In this document: positions 50,227-62,716 of the stretch, piece after piece | Layout of the letters: the number at the start of each line of letters is the position of its first letter | How positions within the stretch are numbered: position 1 is the first letter of the stretch | Notes under the pieces: generated by a model | The model's input: the letters and a program-made list of their open reading frames with translations, nothing else | Database searches by the model: none | Told to the model about the DNA's origin: nothing | Translations under genes and position numbers: made by a program | NCBI GenBank assembly: GCA_946699065.1 | Contig: CAMPDV010000043.1 | Coordinates: 558,001-622,000, forward strand | From: Loxodes magnus | Taxonomy: Eukaryota > Ciliophora > Karyorelictea > Loxodida > Loxodidae | Length of the DNA: 64,000 bases | Reading direction: 5' to 3'

Positions 50227-53200
50227 ATGGACTAAGCACCTTAGAGCTAAGTTCTTAATACGAACGAGGAAGTTTTAGACTTAGTAGTCGATAATCTAGA
50301 GGATTTCACTAGGAAAGGCAATATAATAGTTGCTCAGCACTACGTTAAAGAGCATTCAGTCTATAAATCATATGAAGATAACGGGTTAAGGTTTCCAGTA
50401 TGCTCTACGTCAGGAAAAGATTTGAATGCTTTTGGAGTAGGCCTAGAGCTTTACTTTGACTGAGTAAAATGATTAGTAATAACCTTCATAGTTATAAGTA
50501 TTTTAGATATAGGAAAATTAGTTACTAACTATAAAGGAGGCTTTTTTGAGGATGGTGAAGTAGGACTCTTCGAAAGATTTACTTTTGGAAATTTGGATTC
50601 TGGAGATAAAGAAATTGAGTTTTGGGTTTTCGATTCGGAATATGTTAGTAAAATAGGGGTGACTCCTGATACAAGCAAATATACTTACTAATGGTATAAG
50701 GAACGTGGAATCACATTTGATTAAATAAAAGAATCCTTAGATTAAGATGTTGATTAGTTAGAATACGAAAAAGAAATTTTAGATTAAACTGAAGATAGAA
50801 ATCTTTTAATAGGGCTAATTGACTTCTTTTAGTGCATCATATTTCTTGGCTTTATTATAATTTACTCGTACAGAACTAGTAGAATAATAAAAAGCTACAA
50901 GAAGGAAACGGCTAGTGTTTCCAAATACGCAGTTTGCATAAAAGGATTACCAAAATAAGGAGTGAATGAAGAATAAATAATAAGCTTCTTTTCTAAATAT
51001 GGCTAGATACATGAAGTTGTTATTGGAAAATCAATAAGAGACTTTATAACTAATTTTAACTAAGAAGCAGAATTATAAATTCAAATTGCTTCTGAAAAAA
51101 TAAAATAAAAAGAAGGAATATAAGAAAGTTAAACCTTAATCAAGGTACAAAATTTCTTTGCTTTTTTGAAAGGTGGCTAAAGAAAAAAAGACTTAAAAAC
51201 ACTTGAGGTAGAACTTGATGAAATATAGAAAAATAGATAGACAAATTTATAAAATTAGTTTCTTAATAAAGATCAGTAAGAAATAACTCAAGTTTTCATA
51301 ATTTTTGAGTAAGTAAGCTCTAAAGTAAAGTGTATTTAAGACTATCAAGGCTTTAGCTTATTTAACTATTTTTAGGCTTAGGAACTGAAATGGGAAGGTA
51401 AATACACTCTTTAAGTCTAGGAAGCATAAGATCCTTCTGTAGTGATTTGGGAAAATTTAGAAATTACATACTGGAAAGAGAAAATATATTCTACTATAGT
51501 TACTTTTTCCTCTTTTATTATAATTGGAATTTCATTAGCTTTAGTTTATGCTACTGATTAAGCATAGAACGATAACTTTCCATCAGATACTGAATGTATT
51601 GATTATTACAGTCATGTAAACAAAAAAACTCAAAACAGCGACAAAACAAAAGTTTAAGACATTACTTACGAAGAGGCTTATAGAACATACAAGGATGATA
51701 CTGATACTATTGGCTATTATTGTTGATGTGCAGATTAAGATATCAAAGAGATTCTAAAAGGATAATCAGCAATGGCAGATTTATGCTTTGATTACAAAAT
51801 AGAATATTTGAAATACTGGGCTATATAAATTGGCGTAGGCTTGATTGTCGTGATTTCCAACAAAATAATTACTTGAAGCTTAAGGAAGTTAAATGACTGA
51901 TAAAGAAAGCAAGATAAAATTGAGGCTAATCTAAGCATAGGTTTCAAAATGTTCCTTTTCCAGTTTTTTAATAACGCTTTTACTATTTTGGTTACCACAT
52001 CAAATGACTACGGAGATTTTACAAGATTTTGATATGTAGATGTTGGCAGAGGAATAACAACTACTATTTTCGTAGCCATAATGATACCAAGTGTAGAAAA
52101 ACTTATTTGAAAACCGATTAAACTATGACTTAAGAAGAAAAAAGTGAAAAAACCAATGACTTAACATGAAATGAATGAAACAATGATGGGACCAGAATTT
52201 GATTTAGTTGAGTAATATTCTTTCATATGTGCAATTGTATTCACTGTTTGAATATACTCTTCTGGAATACCTTCAATAATTATAATGGCAACTTTTTCCA
52301 TTATACTAGTATATTGGACAGACAAATATTTATTGCTGACTTATTATAAAAGACCTCTTAATATCTCTTACTAATTGCATGTTTTTATTCAAAAACTAAT
52401 ACCTTATGCTTTAATAGCACATGGTATTTTTACCATATTTATAATGGGATGTAATGACGTGTTTCCTAGAGAATACGAAACATGCGAAATAGAAATAAAT
52501 GATAAATGCTATTGGTATAACTAAGATTTAGTAGAGCCTACATATAACTAAACATATTCTATGAGAATATTATAATCGGAATGTAGTATTGGGTGTTAGG
52601 ATTCTGATTTAGGAAATAGTATTTGTGATAGTCAGTGTAACAATGCAGATTGTTCTTACGATTAAGGAGATTGTAATAACTCGTAAAATCAAGATTGCGC
52701 TGTAGGTTGTAGTTCTACTCAAAGGAAAGATGGGACTTGCGATTAAGAATGCAATGTATAAGCATGTAACTTCGATGATGGAGATTGTGATAACTCTTAG
52801 AATCAAGATTGCGCTGTAGGTTGTAGTTCTACTCAAAGGAAAGATGGGACTTGCGATTAAGAATGCAATGTGTAAGCATGTAACTTCGATGATGGAGATT
52901 GTGATAACTCTTAGAATCAAGATTGCGCTGTAGGTTGTAGTTCTTCTCAAAGGAAGGATGGAACTTGCGATAAGGAATGCAATGTATAAGCATGCAATTT
53001 CGATGATGGAGATTGTGATAACTCTTAAAATCAAGATTGCGCTGTAGGTTGTAGTTCTACTCAAAGGAAAGATGGGACTTGCGATTAAGAATGCAATGTG
53101 TAAGCATGTAACTTCGATGATGGAGATTGTGATAACTCTTAAAATCAAGATTGCGCTGTAGGTTGTAGTTCTTCTCAAAGGAAGGATGGAACTTGCGATA

Positions 53201-55603
53201 AGGAATGCAATGTATAAGCATGCAATTTCGATGATGGAGATTGTGATAACTCGTAAAATCAAGATTGCGCTGTAGGTTGTAGTTCTACTCAAAGGAAGGA
53301 TGGAACTTGCGATTAAGAATGCAACGTATAAGCGTGCAATTTCGATGATGGAGATTGTGATAACTCTTAAAATCAAGATTGCGCTGTAGGTTGTAGTTCT
53401 TCTCAGATAAAAGATGAGATTTGTGATTAGGAATGCAATGTATAAGCATGTAATTTCGATGATGGAGATTGTGATAACTCTTAAAATCAAGATTGCGCTA
53501 AGGGATGTAGTTCTTCTCAAAGGAAGGATGGAACTTGCGATTAAGAATGCAATGTATAAGCATGTAATTTCGATGATGGAGATTGTGATAACTCTTAGAA
53601 TCAAGATTGTGCTGTAGGTTGTAGTTCTTCTCAGATAAAAGATGGGACTTGCGATTAAGAATGCAATGTATAAGAATGTAATTATGACGATGGGGACTGT
53701 AAAAATGAAGAAAATCCAGCTGAAAGTGAATGCTCTTAAAATTGTAAAGAAAGCTAATTGGGAGATGGAAATTGTGATTATTATTGTAATGTAAAAGATT
53801 GTGATTATGATAAAGAAGATTGCAAAGATAGCGGAGATTAGAGCGCAAAAGAATGCTCTTCAGGATGTAACAAAGATTAACTAGGAAATGGTGTCTGTGA
53901 TTACTGATGCAATGTCGAAGAATGTGATTTCGATTAAGAGGATTGCAAAGATTCTTCTGTTGAAAAACCTTCCACACAAAATTGTACTAAAGAATGTCCT
54001 TAAGATAAAATTGGAGATGGAATATGTGATTACAGCTGCTATAATTATGATTGTAACTATGATGAAGGAGATTGCGATAGTAAGGATACGTATTATGATA
54101 ATTGTACTTGTGGAAATTGACTGTTAAATAATGGAGAATGTAATGAAGAATGTAGAAATGCCGATTGTGGATATGATTCTCCTGATTGCGATTGATACAC
54201 ATGCGGAACTTAATCTTGCTACTGATCTTGGGTAGGAGATGGAGTATGTGATGCTTCATGTTAAAATTCTGATTGCGATAATGATGGGGAAGACTGTGAA
54301 AATGGCTAAAATGAAATCTAAACTGATTATAAAGAATGTGAAGCCAAAGGATGTCCAGGTTCTTGGTTAGGAGATGGAACTTGTGATGGGGTTTGCAACA
54401 TACCAGAATGTGATTATGATTATAATGATTGCTCAAATTGTCCTTATTCTTGTCCTTTTGATTGAATTGGAGATGGTCATTGCGATAAAGACTGCTTTAA
54501 TAGTCAGTGCAAATATGATAGTGGTGATTGTGAAAGTGTATTTGAGATAAACATATAGTGCGAATAAACTGGCTGCCTTTATTATTAACTTGGAAATTTT
54601 AAGTGTAATAGTGCATGCAATACAAGTGTTTGCAATTGGGATAATGGTGACTGTAATGATGAAGTGCTTAGTTAGAAAGTATAAGCTTGCAAATAAACAG
54701 AATGCCCTTCTGTCGATTATATTGGAGATGATATTTGCGATGAATAATGCAACAATGAACCTTGCTTATATGATGGGGAAGATTGCAAATTAGCAGAAAC
54801 CTGGAAGGGAAGAACCTGCTCTTTTAATAATCTTTATAGATGTGCACTTCATAATTCAACTGCAGATAAAGCAGGATTTACTTCAGGAATTTTAATGGAT
54901 ATTTTAATTATAATAGTAGCTTTAATGGTATCTTTAAGAAGAATTTTCTATTAGTTTTGGATAAAAAGAAAAATAGGACAAGTTGAAGATATAAACTAAA
55001 AGAGTTTTTCAGAAGGTAAGATTTAATATTTTAGTGAAAGAAGAATTAGGAAAAGTAGGACTCAACAGTTATGAAATGAGATGCAATCCTGATTATTAAT
55101 AAGCAGTATTTGCATTAGATGAAGCATTTAAAGATTTAAATTAAGAAAATTAAAATACTTGTATGAGATAAGAAAACTAAAATCTCAATAATTAGGAAAA
55201 AATTACTAAAGACAATTCAAATTTTGATTTTCAAGAAGTAGTAAATTATTTGAATAATGATGGTTAGAATAATAAAAAGTAACAGCAATACACTCAAGAT
55301 AATTAATAATAACAATAGGAAGAGTATAAAGATATTGAAGTACCTTTCGAAGTATAATAGTAGCAGAATAGTTTGCAATAAAATTAAATTTATACTGAGC
55401 CACATCAAAATTAGAACATTTCAATAAACATTACACAAGGAAATCAAATAATTTAAATTCAAATAAATGACGTCCAGGGCGAAAATATCTAAATGCAAAA
55501 TTAACTTTAGATAGATTAGCCAAGTTAAAGCTAGAATTAGTAATAAAACTAGTAAGACGAAAGAAAATCAGGATATTAGAGTGATGATATGATTGATCTT
55601 TGA
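50227..55603 (+). CDS. OSCA/TMEM63-like channel with 19 LNR modules (copy 2)
   Basis: 1,785 residues, the same length as copy 1, same intron position and TGA stop (55601-55603). I followed the frame line by line and found no break. Start ATG 50227 ([19 protein letters not shown]) is the only nearby in-frame Met. Membrane layout, RRM-like segment ([13 protein letters not shown]), [10 protein letters not shown] and 19 LNRs are kept, and substitutions are scattered. The diverged LNRs (from 53,719) correspond one to one; the nine near-identical ones show a different variant order from copy 1. The intact frame despite diverged flanks indicates purifying selection on both copies. See copy 1 for domain detail. 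Confidence 0.86.
52693..53718 (+). repeat. Nine tandem 114-bp LNR repeats (copy 2)
   Basis: Same unit and number as copy 1, but variants follow the order T,T,S,T,S,T,S,S,S at the SSxQ position, against T,T,I,S,T,I,I,I,I in copy 1. Unit 7 reads DEICD instead of DGTCD and unit 8 begins DCAKGC. The arrays have therefore evolved separately within each gene. Confidence 0.92.
55016..55034 (+). other. 19-nt intron in OSCA-LNR copy 2
   Basis: Identical in sequence and position to the copy 1 intron at 28843-28861. Confidence 0.9.
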
Positions 55604-55725
55604 ATATTTTGAGTAGATAATTTAAACTTATCTTATTTAAAATAAATTACTTAATTTGATTATTTTTATAATATATTAATCTACTATATTTATTATAATA
55701 AAGCTTATTCTATAAAATCCTGAAG

Positions 55726-56590
55726 CTTATTTGTTTAATAATAATAATAATATACTAAATTAAAGTGTTCGTATCTCCGGGGATTTTAAACCCCTTCAAT
55801 ACATACCTCCAGAGTTCGTTCCTTGAGGTTTAAAATAAAAGTTCGGGACTCCCAGTTTTTTTGGAGTTCTGGCACTCCCTTGAAAAAGCCTCCTTCTAAA
55901 TATTCTTCCATCCTTGTCTACATAAATTCTTGAAAGTTCTCTCCAAATCTCTTCACTGTTTCTTCTCTGTTTATCCAAATATATCTTGCATCTCTTGTAT
56001 GTGTGGAATTTTGATTTGCACAGGTAGCACAGCTTGACAATTTTTCTGGGAGGAGTTATCTCTAAGGGTTTTGTGTATTCTAGTTCCATTTTATTTTCAG
56101 CTAAAGTTTAAGGTTAAATTCTTTTTTCTCCCAAAAGTTTCACTTCGATTTCCTGTTTCATTAATCTTTCTTCATTGTTTTAACTTTTCTATAGTAATTT
56201 TTGGTTTTCTTTCTTTAATATTTAAACTTCTTCTTATAGGTTACGGATAGATTTCATAAGTTATTCTATTATTAGCTATTCATCATTTTTCTATTTCTAC
56301 ATTATTTTTTAGTTACCACTTTTCATGTAGTTGCTTGATCGTGGCTATGGGAGTAGAAAGTCTCGCTTGCTTTAGTCAGTTTCTGTTGATTTAATTTCTT
56401 ATTCAATTTAAGATTATCTTTATTTTTCTAAATTTGGGGGTTAAAGAGCCTAAGAAAATTATTATATTATTAAAGAAGACGTGGTAGGAGAAGAATTAGA
56501 AGTCTCTGGTTTTTTTTCCTTTTTCTATGGAGCTGGAAAAAAGCCCTTCCTGAGACCTTCTGCCATTTTTTTTTTCCTTATTTGTTTAAT
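55726..56590 (-). mobile_element. ORF1-only retroelement M4, apparently intact
   Basis: Element 55,740-56,576 (837 bp) is flanked by the perfect 14-bp duplication CTTATTTGTTTAAT (55726-55739, 56577-56590). Unit 1 has a single copy at ~29,555, so the empty site is known. Read on the minus strand it starts GGAAAAAAAAAATGGC, encodes one ORF, and ends with a GGGG-TTTAAAAT-CCCC hairpin followed by a (TTA)n tail. It contains no reverse transcriptase, so it must be moved in trans. Confidence 0.9.
55796..56566 (-). CDS. Retroelement ORF1 protein: coiled coil plus CCHC zinc knuckle
   Basis: 256 residues, ATG 56566 to TGA 55798-55796, no internal TGA. Basic/Pro-rich start MAEGLRKGFFPAPQKKEKK, Ser-rich segment, coiled coil (~90-150: QQLIIEQLMKSIRNLQEEVQ-like heptads through SQNNEERLMKQEIEVKLLG), then the zinc knuckle CYLCKSKFHTYKRC (C-x2-C-x4-H-x4-C), a basic region (YVDKDGRIFRRRLFQGS) and a C-terminus KLGVPNFYFKPQGTNSGGMY. 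This is the layout of LINE ORF1/Gag-like RNA-binding proteins. It is homologous to the broken M2 and M3 ORFs, of which it is the best-preserved copy. RNA binding is inferred. Confidence 0.85.
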
Positions 56591-58437
56591 TCTTGGATTA
56601 AAACATTTTATTAAGATAATAATTTATATGCTCAAATTGTTTAACATTTAGAAGTGTATAATATCCTTTGAACTACTCTAAAGTAATACTTTTGATTTAT
56701 TTAAAGAAAATATGATTAAATGTTAAGCTGTTTGTTATTTGAATATTTATGCAGCATGGTTTTTCTTGGATTTAATAAAATTTTAGGTTTAAAGATTTAA
56801 ATATTGTCAGAACTTTAGAAAATGGATTAGCACTTTAATAAATTAGTAATCAGCAGGAATAAAAGTATAAATAGCTAAAGGAATATTTAGATCTTTTAGT
56901 TTATTTGAAAGTGCATGCTTCATTTTGTTGATTTCATAGAAAGAAGGAAAAACAATTAATATTTTTTTCTTATCCCTTTGAATTTAAAATAGAATGATCT
57001 TATTAACTTGAATTTATTAAGAAACATTTAACTAAAATGATATAAAAATATAGAAAAACCTTAGATTATAAAAATAATAAAGCTTTATCGCTTAAAAATA
57101 GGAAATATTGCTTTATTTTACATAAATTTATTTATGAGTAAGTTTATTTGATGCATCTATTCACAATTAGTAATAATTCTAATCTTATGAATAAGTATAG
57201 TTATCAAGTGTTTATTATGGCTTCTTTATGTAATATTAATTTGAGCTTTATAAATACAATAAAATTGGAAAGTTTATCTAAGCTAATAGTTACTTAATAA
57301 GTAGTTTAAAGTAGTTAATAAAGTCTTGGCTAAGTTTAAAGCTAGAAGGTTAGAATATTATTATTAATGAATCTTATAACTTTAAATAGTAAAGCTTTTA
57401 AGCTTATGGAAGATGAAACTAATTTAAGCTTTATATAATAAATTAAAGAAATTTCTAGATAGAGGTTTATTTATGTACTCTCTAAAATTATACTAGAAAT
57501 CATTTAGTTTTATCTTATGGTATTCAATAACTTAGCTATATAAATTAATTTTCTTTATCTTTATAGAAGCTTTAATTAAATAGCTTTCATTTTTAAGTTA
57601 TTTCATCTAATTTCATTAAACTATTATTAAAGTCTAAATATATTTTCGTCTTATCTTTCAATTTGTAAATTTTCCGTCTGAAAGAACATGATATATAATA
57701 TTAAATCCATCGTTAATAAGTAGTTATAAAATTTGATAGTAAACTCACAGTCAAATTATTAAAGTGAATTAATATTAATAAGATTTTCTTAATTCAGTTA
57801 GCTCTTTTCTTTTATCTATTTAAGTACCTTCTTTTGAATATTGCATGTCTTATAATAACTAGGATCTTTTTTAAATTTTATAAATAAGATAATAGATAGC
57901 TCTAATCTTTCCAAATTTATCTTAAAGTATCTAAATAATCAATAAACTATAAATTTTCAAATGAAGCAGATAAAGAATCGTAAAAATTTGTAAAGGCTGC
58001 CTGACAGTCATTTGGCATAATTAGTTTATTTCTAAGATTAAATATAAATCTTACAATCTAAAATAGTAAGATAATTCCAAAGAAGATAATAATGCTTAAA
58101 ATAGATAGAAGTATTCAACTGAAGAACTTAATAGTGTAGCTATCTTTATTACTATTAATAACTATCTCTATTAAATTACTATCTACTAGCTAACTTATCT
58201 ATAAGATAATCAAATTGGTTGCATTATTTAAAGTAAAACTTACAATTAATCAAATAATTAGGAGAGAATAAAGTAGCCAAGCATCTCTCTTATATCCTTC
58301 TAGTAAGTAAAAAGTTTAAGATATATTACTAAATTTATAATAGTAGTAAGTGAATATTAAGAGAATTAAGTTATCTCTGCTAGTTAAAGGAATATTAAGA
58401 TTTTACTTTTATGATAATTAAATATTAATAAATAAAA
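56591..58437. other. AT-rich intergenic region
   Basis: Counterpart of 29,556-31,265. No gene recognised. Confidence 0.5.
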
Positions 58438-59215
58438 TTTAAAAATTCTCCTTTTAAAGGCTCTCCAAATTATTCTTTTGTCAAGCATAATTTTTCTTTA
58501 GATTAATGCTTTTATTCTTATCACTCTTCTAATAACTTTGGAAGTTCTGAAAAAAATTGGCAAAAATAATAATTAAAAAACATATTAAGAAAGAAATATG
58601 AATGTGAATCAGAATAAACAGCTAATTGCCTAGTTTTTCTTGGTTTGAGGAAATTTAAGTTTAAAAGTAAACAGAAAAATTGAAAAAAAGGGCAGATTGG
58701 TTGCTATAATTGAATAAAAATAGAATAGAGTATACTTAAAAATAGAATAAAGACTTATTATAAAAATAAGAAGATATAAATAATAAAATTTTAAATCTTA
58801 GTTTATAAAGAAACTATACTAGATAATAAAAGTAACAGATAGTAGGAAATTCTAAATTATAGATGTATGATGGCATAATAAATTAGAAGCCTATCAATTA
58901 AGCTTCTTAATATGTCTCAAAGAGATAAGTAGTAGATAATTAATAAAAAAGCTTAGGACACCTTTAAAAAATAAAAATGAGATAAAGTTGCCAAGAAAAT
59001 AATGAAAAGAAGTAAGAGAATATCTATACAATAAAAATAAAAAAACTAAATACATAGAAGATGCTGCTGATAGAGCGCTTAAATTGAAGGAAAAATAAGT
59101 AAAAGAAGAAATGATGCGTTTTGTAAGATGAGGGACACACAAATAATGCAAGAAGGAGCTCTGAAATATTTATAATCAATCATAAATTCAAATGCCAATT
59201 AAATGTTATACTTAT
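58438..59215 (+). pseudogene. Decayed copy of the coiled-coil gene
   Basis: Aligns to 31,266-32,050. The start ATG has become ATT, and several indels shift the frame (in the SENKLAKII region, after RLFFLRF, and near KMMDTQ, where TTTTGCAAAGATG is TTTTGTAAGATG). Remnants such as RALKLKEKQ are still readable. The 3' flank (59,160-59,460) is almost identical to unit 1, suggesting patchy gene conversion. Confidence 0.75.
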
Positions 59216-60077
59216 TTACAAGCTTTTATATCAGAGTTTTTTTATTTTCAAAGTGATATCTCATTTCTTGAAGCAGCAGTTTTGTCATTTTCTATCTAAT
59301 TTGTTGTAATTGTTGCTACTAATTTTTAATATACTTTGCTGAGATTATTTGGTAGATTCCATTATTTTATCCTTTTTAATTCTAAAATATTAGGAGTTCT
59401 ATAACTTCTCGATTTATAAACTTTTATAATTGTATTGAGGAACTTTTCTAATTTATTTTACTTAATTAATTGCAAGCATAAAATCAATTATCTTTAAATA
59501 AGTTGCAGGATGTAAATTTTCAAACTTAAAGAAGATACAGTTCTAGAATCCCTTTTATTTATCAATATAGAACTATTTATCAAGAGATTTGAGGCTTCAT
59601 ATTTAATTATCAAGCTTTTTTAAGAAATAAAAATGATACTCTTTAATATAATTTACAAATACTTTTTTTAGCTATTAGGTTCTGACTATTACTATGATCT
59701 TTTACTTGGTCTATAAATATTAAGATTTATTACCTATATCTCCATCAAAATAACTTTCTTTAAATTTAGTTCAAAATAACTTTAATATCTAACTTAAAAT
59801 CGTCAAACTACCTAATTTTTTATTAATTTGGAAATTAAAATATAAAATAAGATTGAAATATCTTAGTATATGAAGAATTGCTGCAAGTTCTTGATTAGCA
59901 GCATTAAACTAAAATATTAGAAACTTTATAAAATCTATTAATTTAAGTGAATTGACAACTATCCAATTTATTGGAATTAAAATAAGAGTTTTAAAGTAAT
60001 TCATAACTTAAAAGATATTAAGGCTTTAATATAATAGATAGCACAGAGTATATTAATTAAAAATAGGAAATTTGTAA
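59216..60077. other. Spacer at the end of part A'
   Basis: Matches 32,051-32,939, at first nearly identical, then more diverged. No independent gene supported. Confidence 0.5.
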
Positions 60078-60365
60078 TAATAAAAATCTAAGTATATAAG
60101 CTTGCTTTAAGATTAATTAATTATGGCAATTACATACATTCATAAAATCTCATTATTTCTCTCTTAGAATTAAGATAGCTTCTTTTAAGTTTTTTTAGCT
60201 AGATTACATATATACTAAAAAGAACTTTCAGTACAAGAATCTTGAGACATATGACTGCTATAAAATAATAATGAGAAGCCAAATATTTAATTAAAACTTG
60301 ATCACTTTAATTAGAATAAAAATAGTTAAATTATAAGAGTAGTAAACTACTGTTACTATAAATAT

Positions 60366-61251
60366 ATATAAAATGGTTTCTAAGAAATAACAGAACTTTG
60401 AACAAAATATTTAAGCAGGAAAATTCTCTAAAAAATAAAAAAGCGAAATAATTACAATGAGTGAAAGTGAGAAATATGATTGATATGACGAACATTGACT
60501 ACTTGGAAATCCAGAATTAAAAAAACTTCCGACACAAACTCAAATAGAAATATTATCTAAGTCACTAAAATAGTTTATGTTTAAAAATAGATACCTCACT
60601 GATAAAGTAGAAAAATTAGAAAAACTAATAACATCTTTACTTGAGAAACAATATTAATCATCATAAGAAATAGAAAACAAACTGGAACAAAGAATTCTTT
60701 AAATTTAATAATAAATTCAGGTTAAGCCATTTTCGTTTTAACAGAATTAATCAGATCCTATGGAAATAGAAAATGAAGCCTCAAATTAAAATAAACAGTA
60801 AGCGTTTATTTAAAATAAGTAGTAAATTAAATTAAATAAGTGTTACAGGAATAATAGGTTAAAAGAAGAATAAAATGCTACGTGTGCAATAAATAACACC
60901 AATGAAAATACTGCTACTAAATAAGCGAAATTTAAAGAAAAAATAAATAAGATATTTTTAGAAAACTATTTAGGATATATCCAACATAAAGCGTAAAAAT
61001 TTATAGAAAAAAATTCTTTAATTCAAATCTTAATCCTCGGATAAATAATTAGGAACGCTAAGTGCAAGACCAAAACTATTCCGAATATTAAAGGATGGTG
61101 CACTAATGAAGTGCTACACCGCCTAACTAAGCCTAGTAGAAATTCAAGACATACTAATAGAGACAAGCTGATAGAATAGGTCAGATGGCTGACTACTAAG
61201 GCTTTAACAAAGCTTTTTAACTTTAACTTTTTTTTTATATAAAATTTTTTT
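60366..61251 (+). mobile_element. M1 element, part B' copy, ORF broken
   Basis: ATG at 60457 (MSESEKYDWYDEHW). The frame is lost at ~60,825, where one T of the part B copy is missing; further substitutions follow. It has EKLEKLITSLLEKQ, a six-base longer form of the coiled coil than part B. Confidence 0.75.
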
Positions 61252-61770
61252 AAAACCGCCATAGTTGTTCGAAGGTGAACAACAAGGTCATCTTCATCAG
61301 AGGTGCGGGAAGTTAAGTACCCATAATCGACTTTATGTCTTCCTCTGCTTTGGTTTGGCCTCGAGACATAAGATTCTTAGACCTTTGACACTGGCTTGGC
61401 TTGGGTTAGTTTATTTTTAATTCTGGAACTAAAAAGAAATAATATTGCGAGCTTCATCAGAGGTGGGGAATTTAAGTACCCAAAATTGACACATGTCGTC
61501 CTCTGCTTTGGTGATGCAATGAGACACAATCCTGTCATGTCCTTGGACCTCCAGCAAGTATTAAAGATTACGAGTATTCTAAAATTATATCAGTATTGAA
61601 CATTTTTATCAGTACTGAATAATTATACCATTATTAAACAAGATTTATCAGCATCTGATAATTTTATCAATAACAAACATTCTTGTCAGTATGAAACATT
61701 TTTTTTAAAGAGCTGCGCATCAACGAGAGTGCTACGCGCTCTATAATCAAATTTATTTATTTATTTATTA
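61252..61770 (+). mobile_element. SINE-like element T1, part B' copy
   Basis: Same layout as 36,482-37,000, with only a few substitutions and the 3' hairpin intact. Confidence 0.8.
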
Positions 61771-62040
61771 TCTTTATAATTTACCATTATTTTATTAGGA
61801 AAAGTTTAATTAAAAAAATTTGCTTGGATTTAATTATCATTTAGGTGTTATAAATTCAAACAGTCTTACATAGTACAGAGTATATACTTTAATTTAATTT
61901 AATTTAATTTAATTTAAAATTAAAGAAGTAACTATTTATAGAAATATTTTATGATTTAAACTTAATTTATAAATGAAAGGAATTAAAAAGATAGAAAATC
62001 TATTTCTGGATTAAATATGAGCATCAATAGAGCTCATAAT

Positions 62041-62378
62041 TAAAATCTTTCACGACAATTTCAGCAGTTTCTCTGCTATCTTAGTCTGAAACTGACTTAA
62101 ACTCAGGTACCAGGAAGTCCCCCATCGGTGAAGAAACAGCCAAGAGAATAGAAGACAAGATCGAAGAGGCATCAAGTAGCATTAATGATGAAAGATGCCA
62201 GATACTAAGGTCTCTTAGGGTAGCATTCCGATCGCAGTCCTATAGAAGACAAATTCACCAGGGAATGCTAGCACTGTGGAAGACTTCAGCAAGAATTTTT
62301 TTAACTTTAAAAATCTTTATTAAAGAGTCGCGCACCATTGAGGTGCTACACGATCTATAATCTAATTTATTTATTAAT
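62041..62378 (+). mobile_element. 5'-truncated LINE fragment, part B' copy
   Basis: Counterpart of 37,271-37,612 with an open ORF2-like C-terminus, the 3' hairpin and a shorter (TTTA) tail. AAAGAGTCGCGCACC replaces AAAGAGCCGCGCACC in the hairpin. Confidence 0.6.
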
Positions 62379-62381
62379 AAA

Positions 62382-62649
62382 TCTGAAAGGCAGATATTTA
62401 ATTAGCCTAAGTTTTCAAATATCTGTTATATTTATCCATATTTTTAGACATTTCTTCTTTATCCTTTACGTTTCAATCTAATGACATTTAGAGATGCTAG
62501 TAATTAATTTTCCTCATTATGAAAAAGATTCTTTCACTTAAACTGTCTTAGAAAGAAGGTGTATTATGATGAATCCCGTATTAAGCTTTCATTTTTTAGT
62601 TGGAATGTTCTACTAGCTTCCAAAATTTGTTTCTTTCGTAGAAATTCAT
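62382..62649 (-). pseudogene. Unknown truncated gene, part B' copy, frameshifted
   Basis: ATG 62649 matches 37883. One A is missing in the run of ATGAGGAAAAATTAATT, shifting the frame after FFIMRK. Together with the LINE truncation, both copies look non-functional. Confidence 0.5.
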
Positions 62650-62716
62650 AATATGAGGTTTAAAAAATCATAAGTGTTAAAAGATTGCCTGAATATCTTA
62701 ATTTTAAATAGTTTTA

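Larger units (their letters stand above)
45590..60077. repeat. Segmental duplication unit 2, part A'
   Basis: Second copy of 19,440-32,930. Lacks the 2.4-kb nested retroelement block of unit 1; carries an extra 837-bp element at 55,740. It joins part B' directly at 60,078 and so shows the pre-insertion arrangement. Confidence 0.85.
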
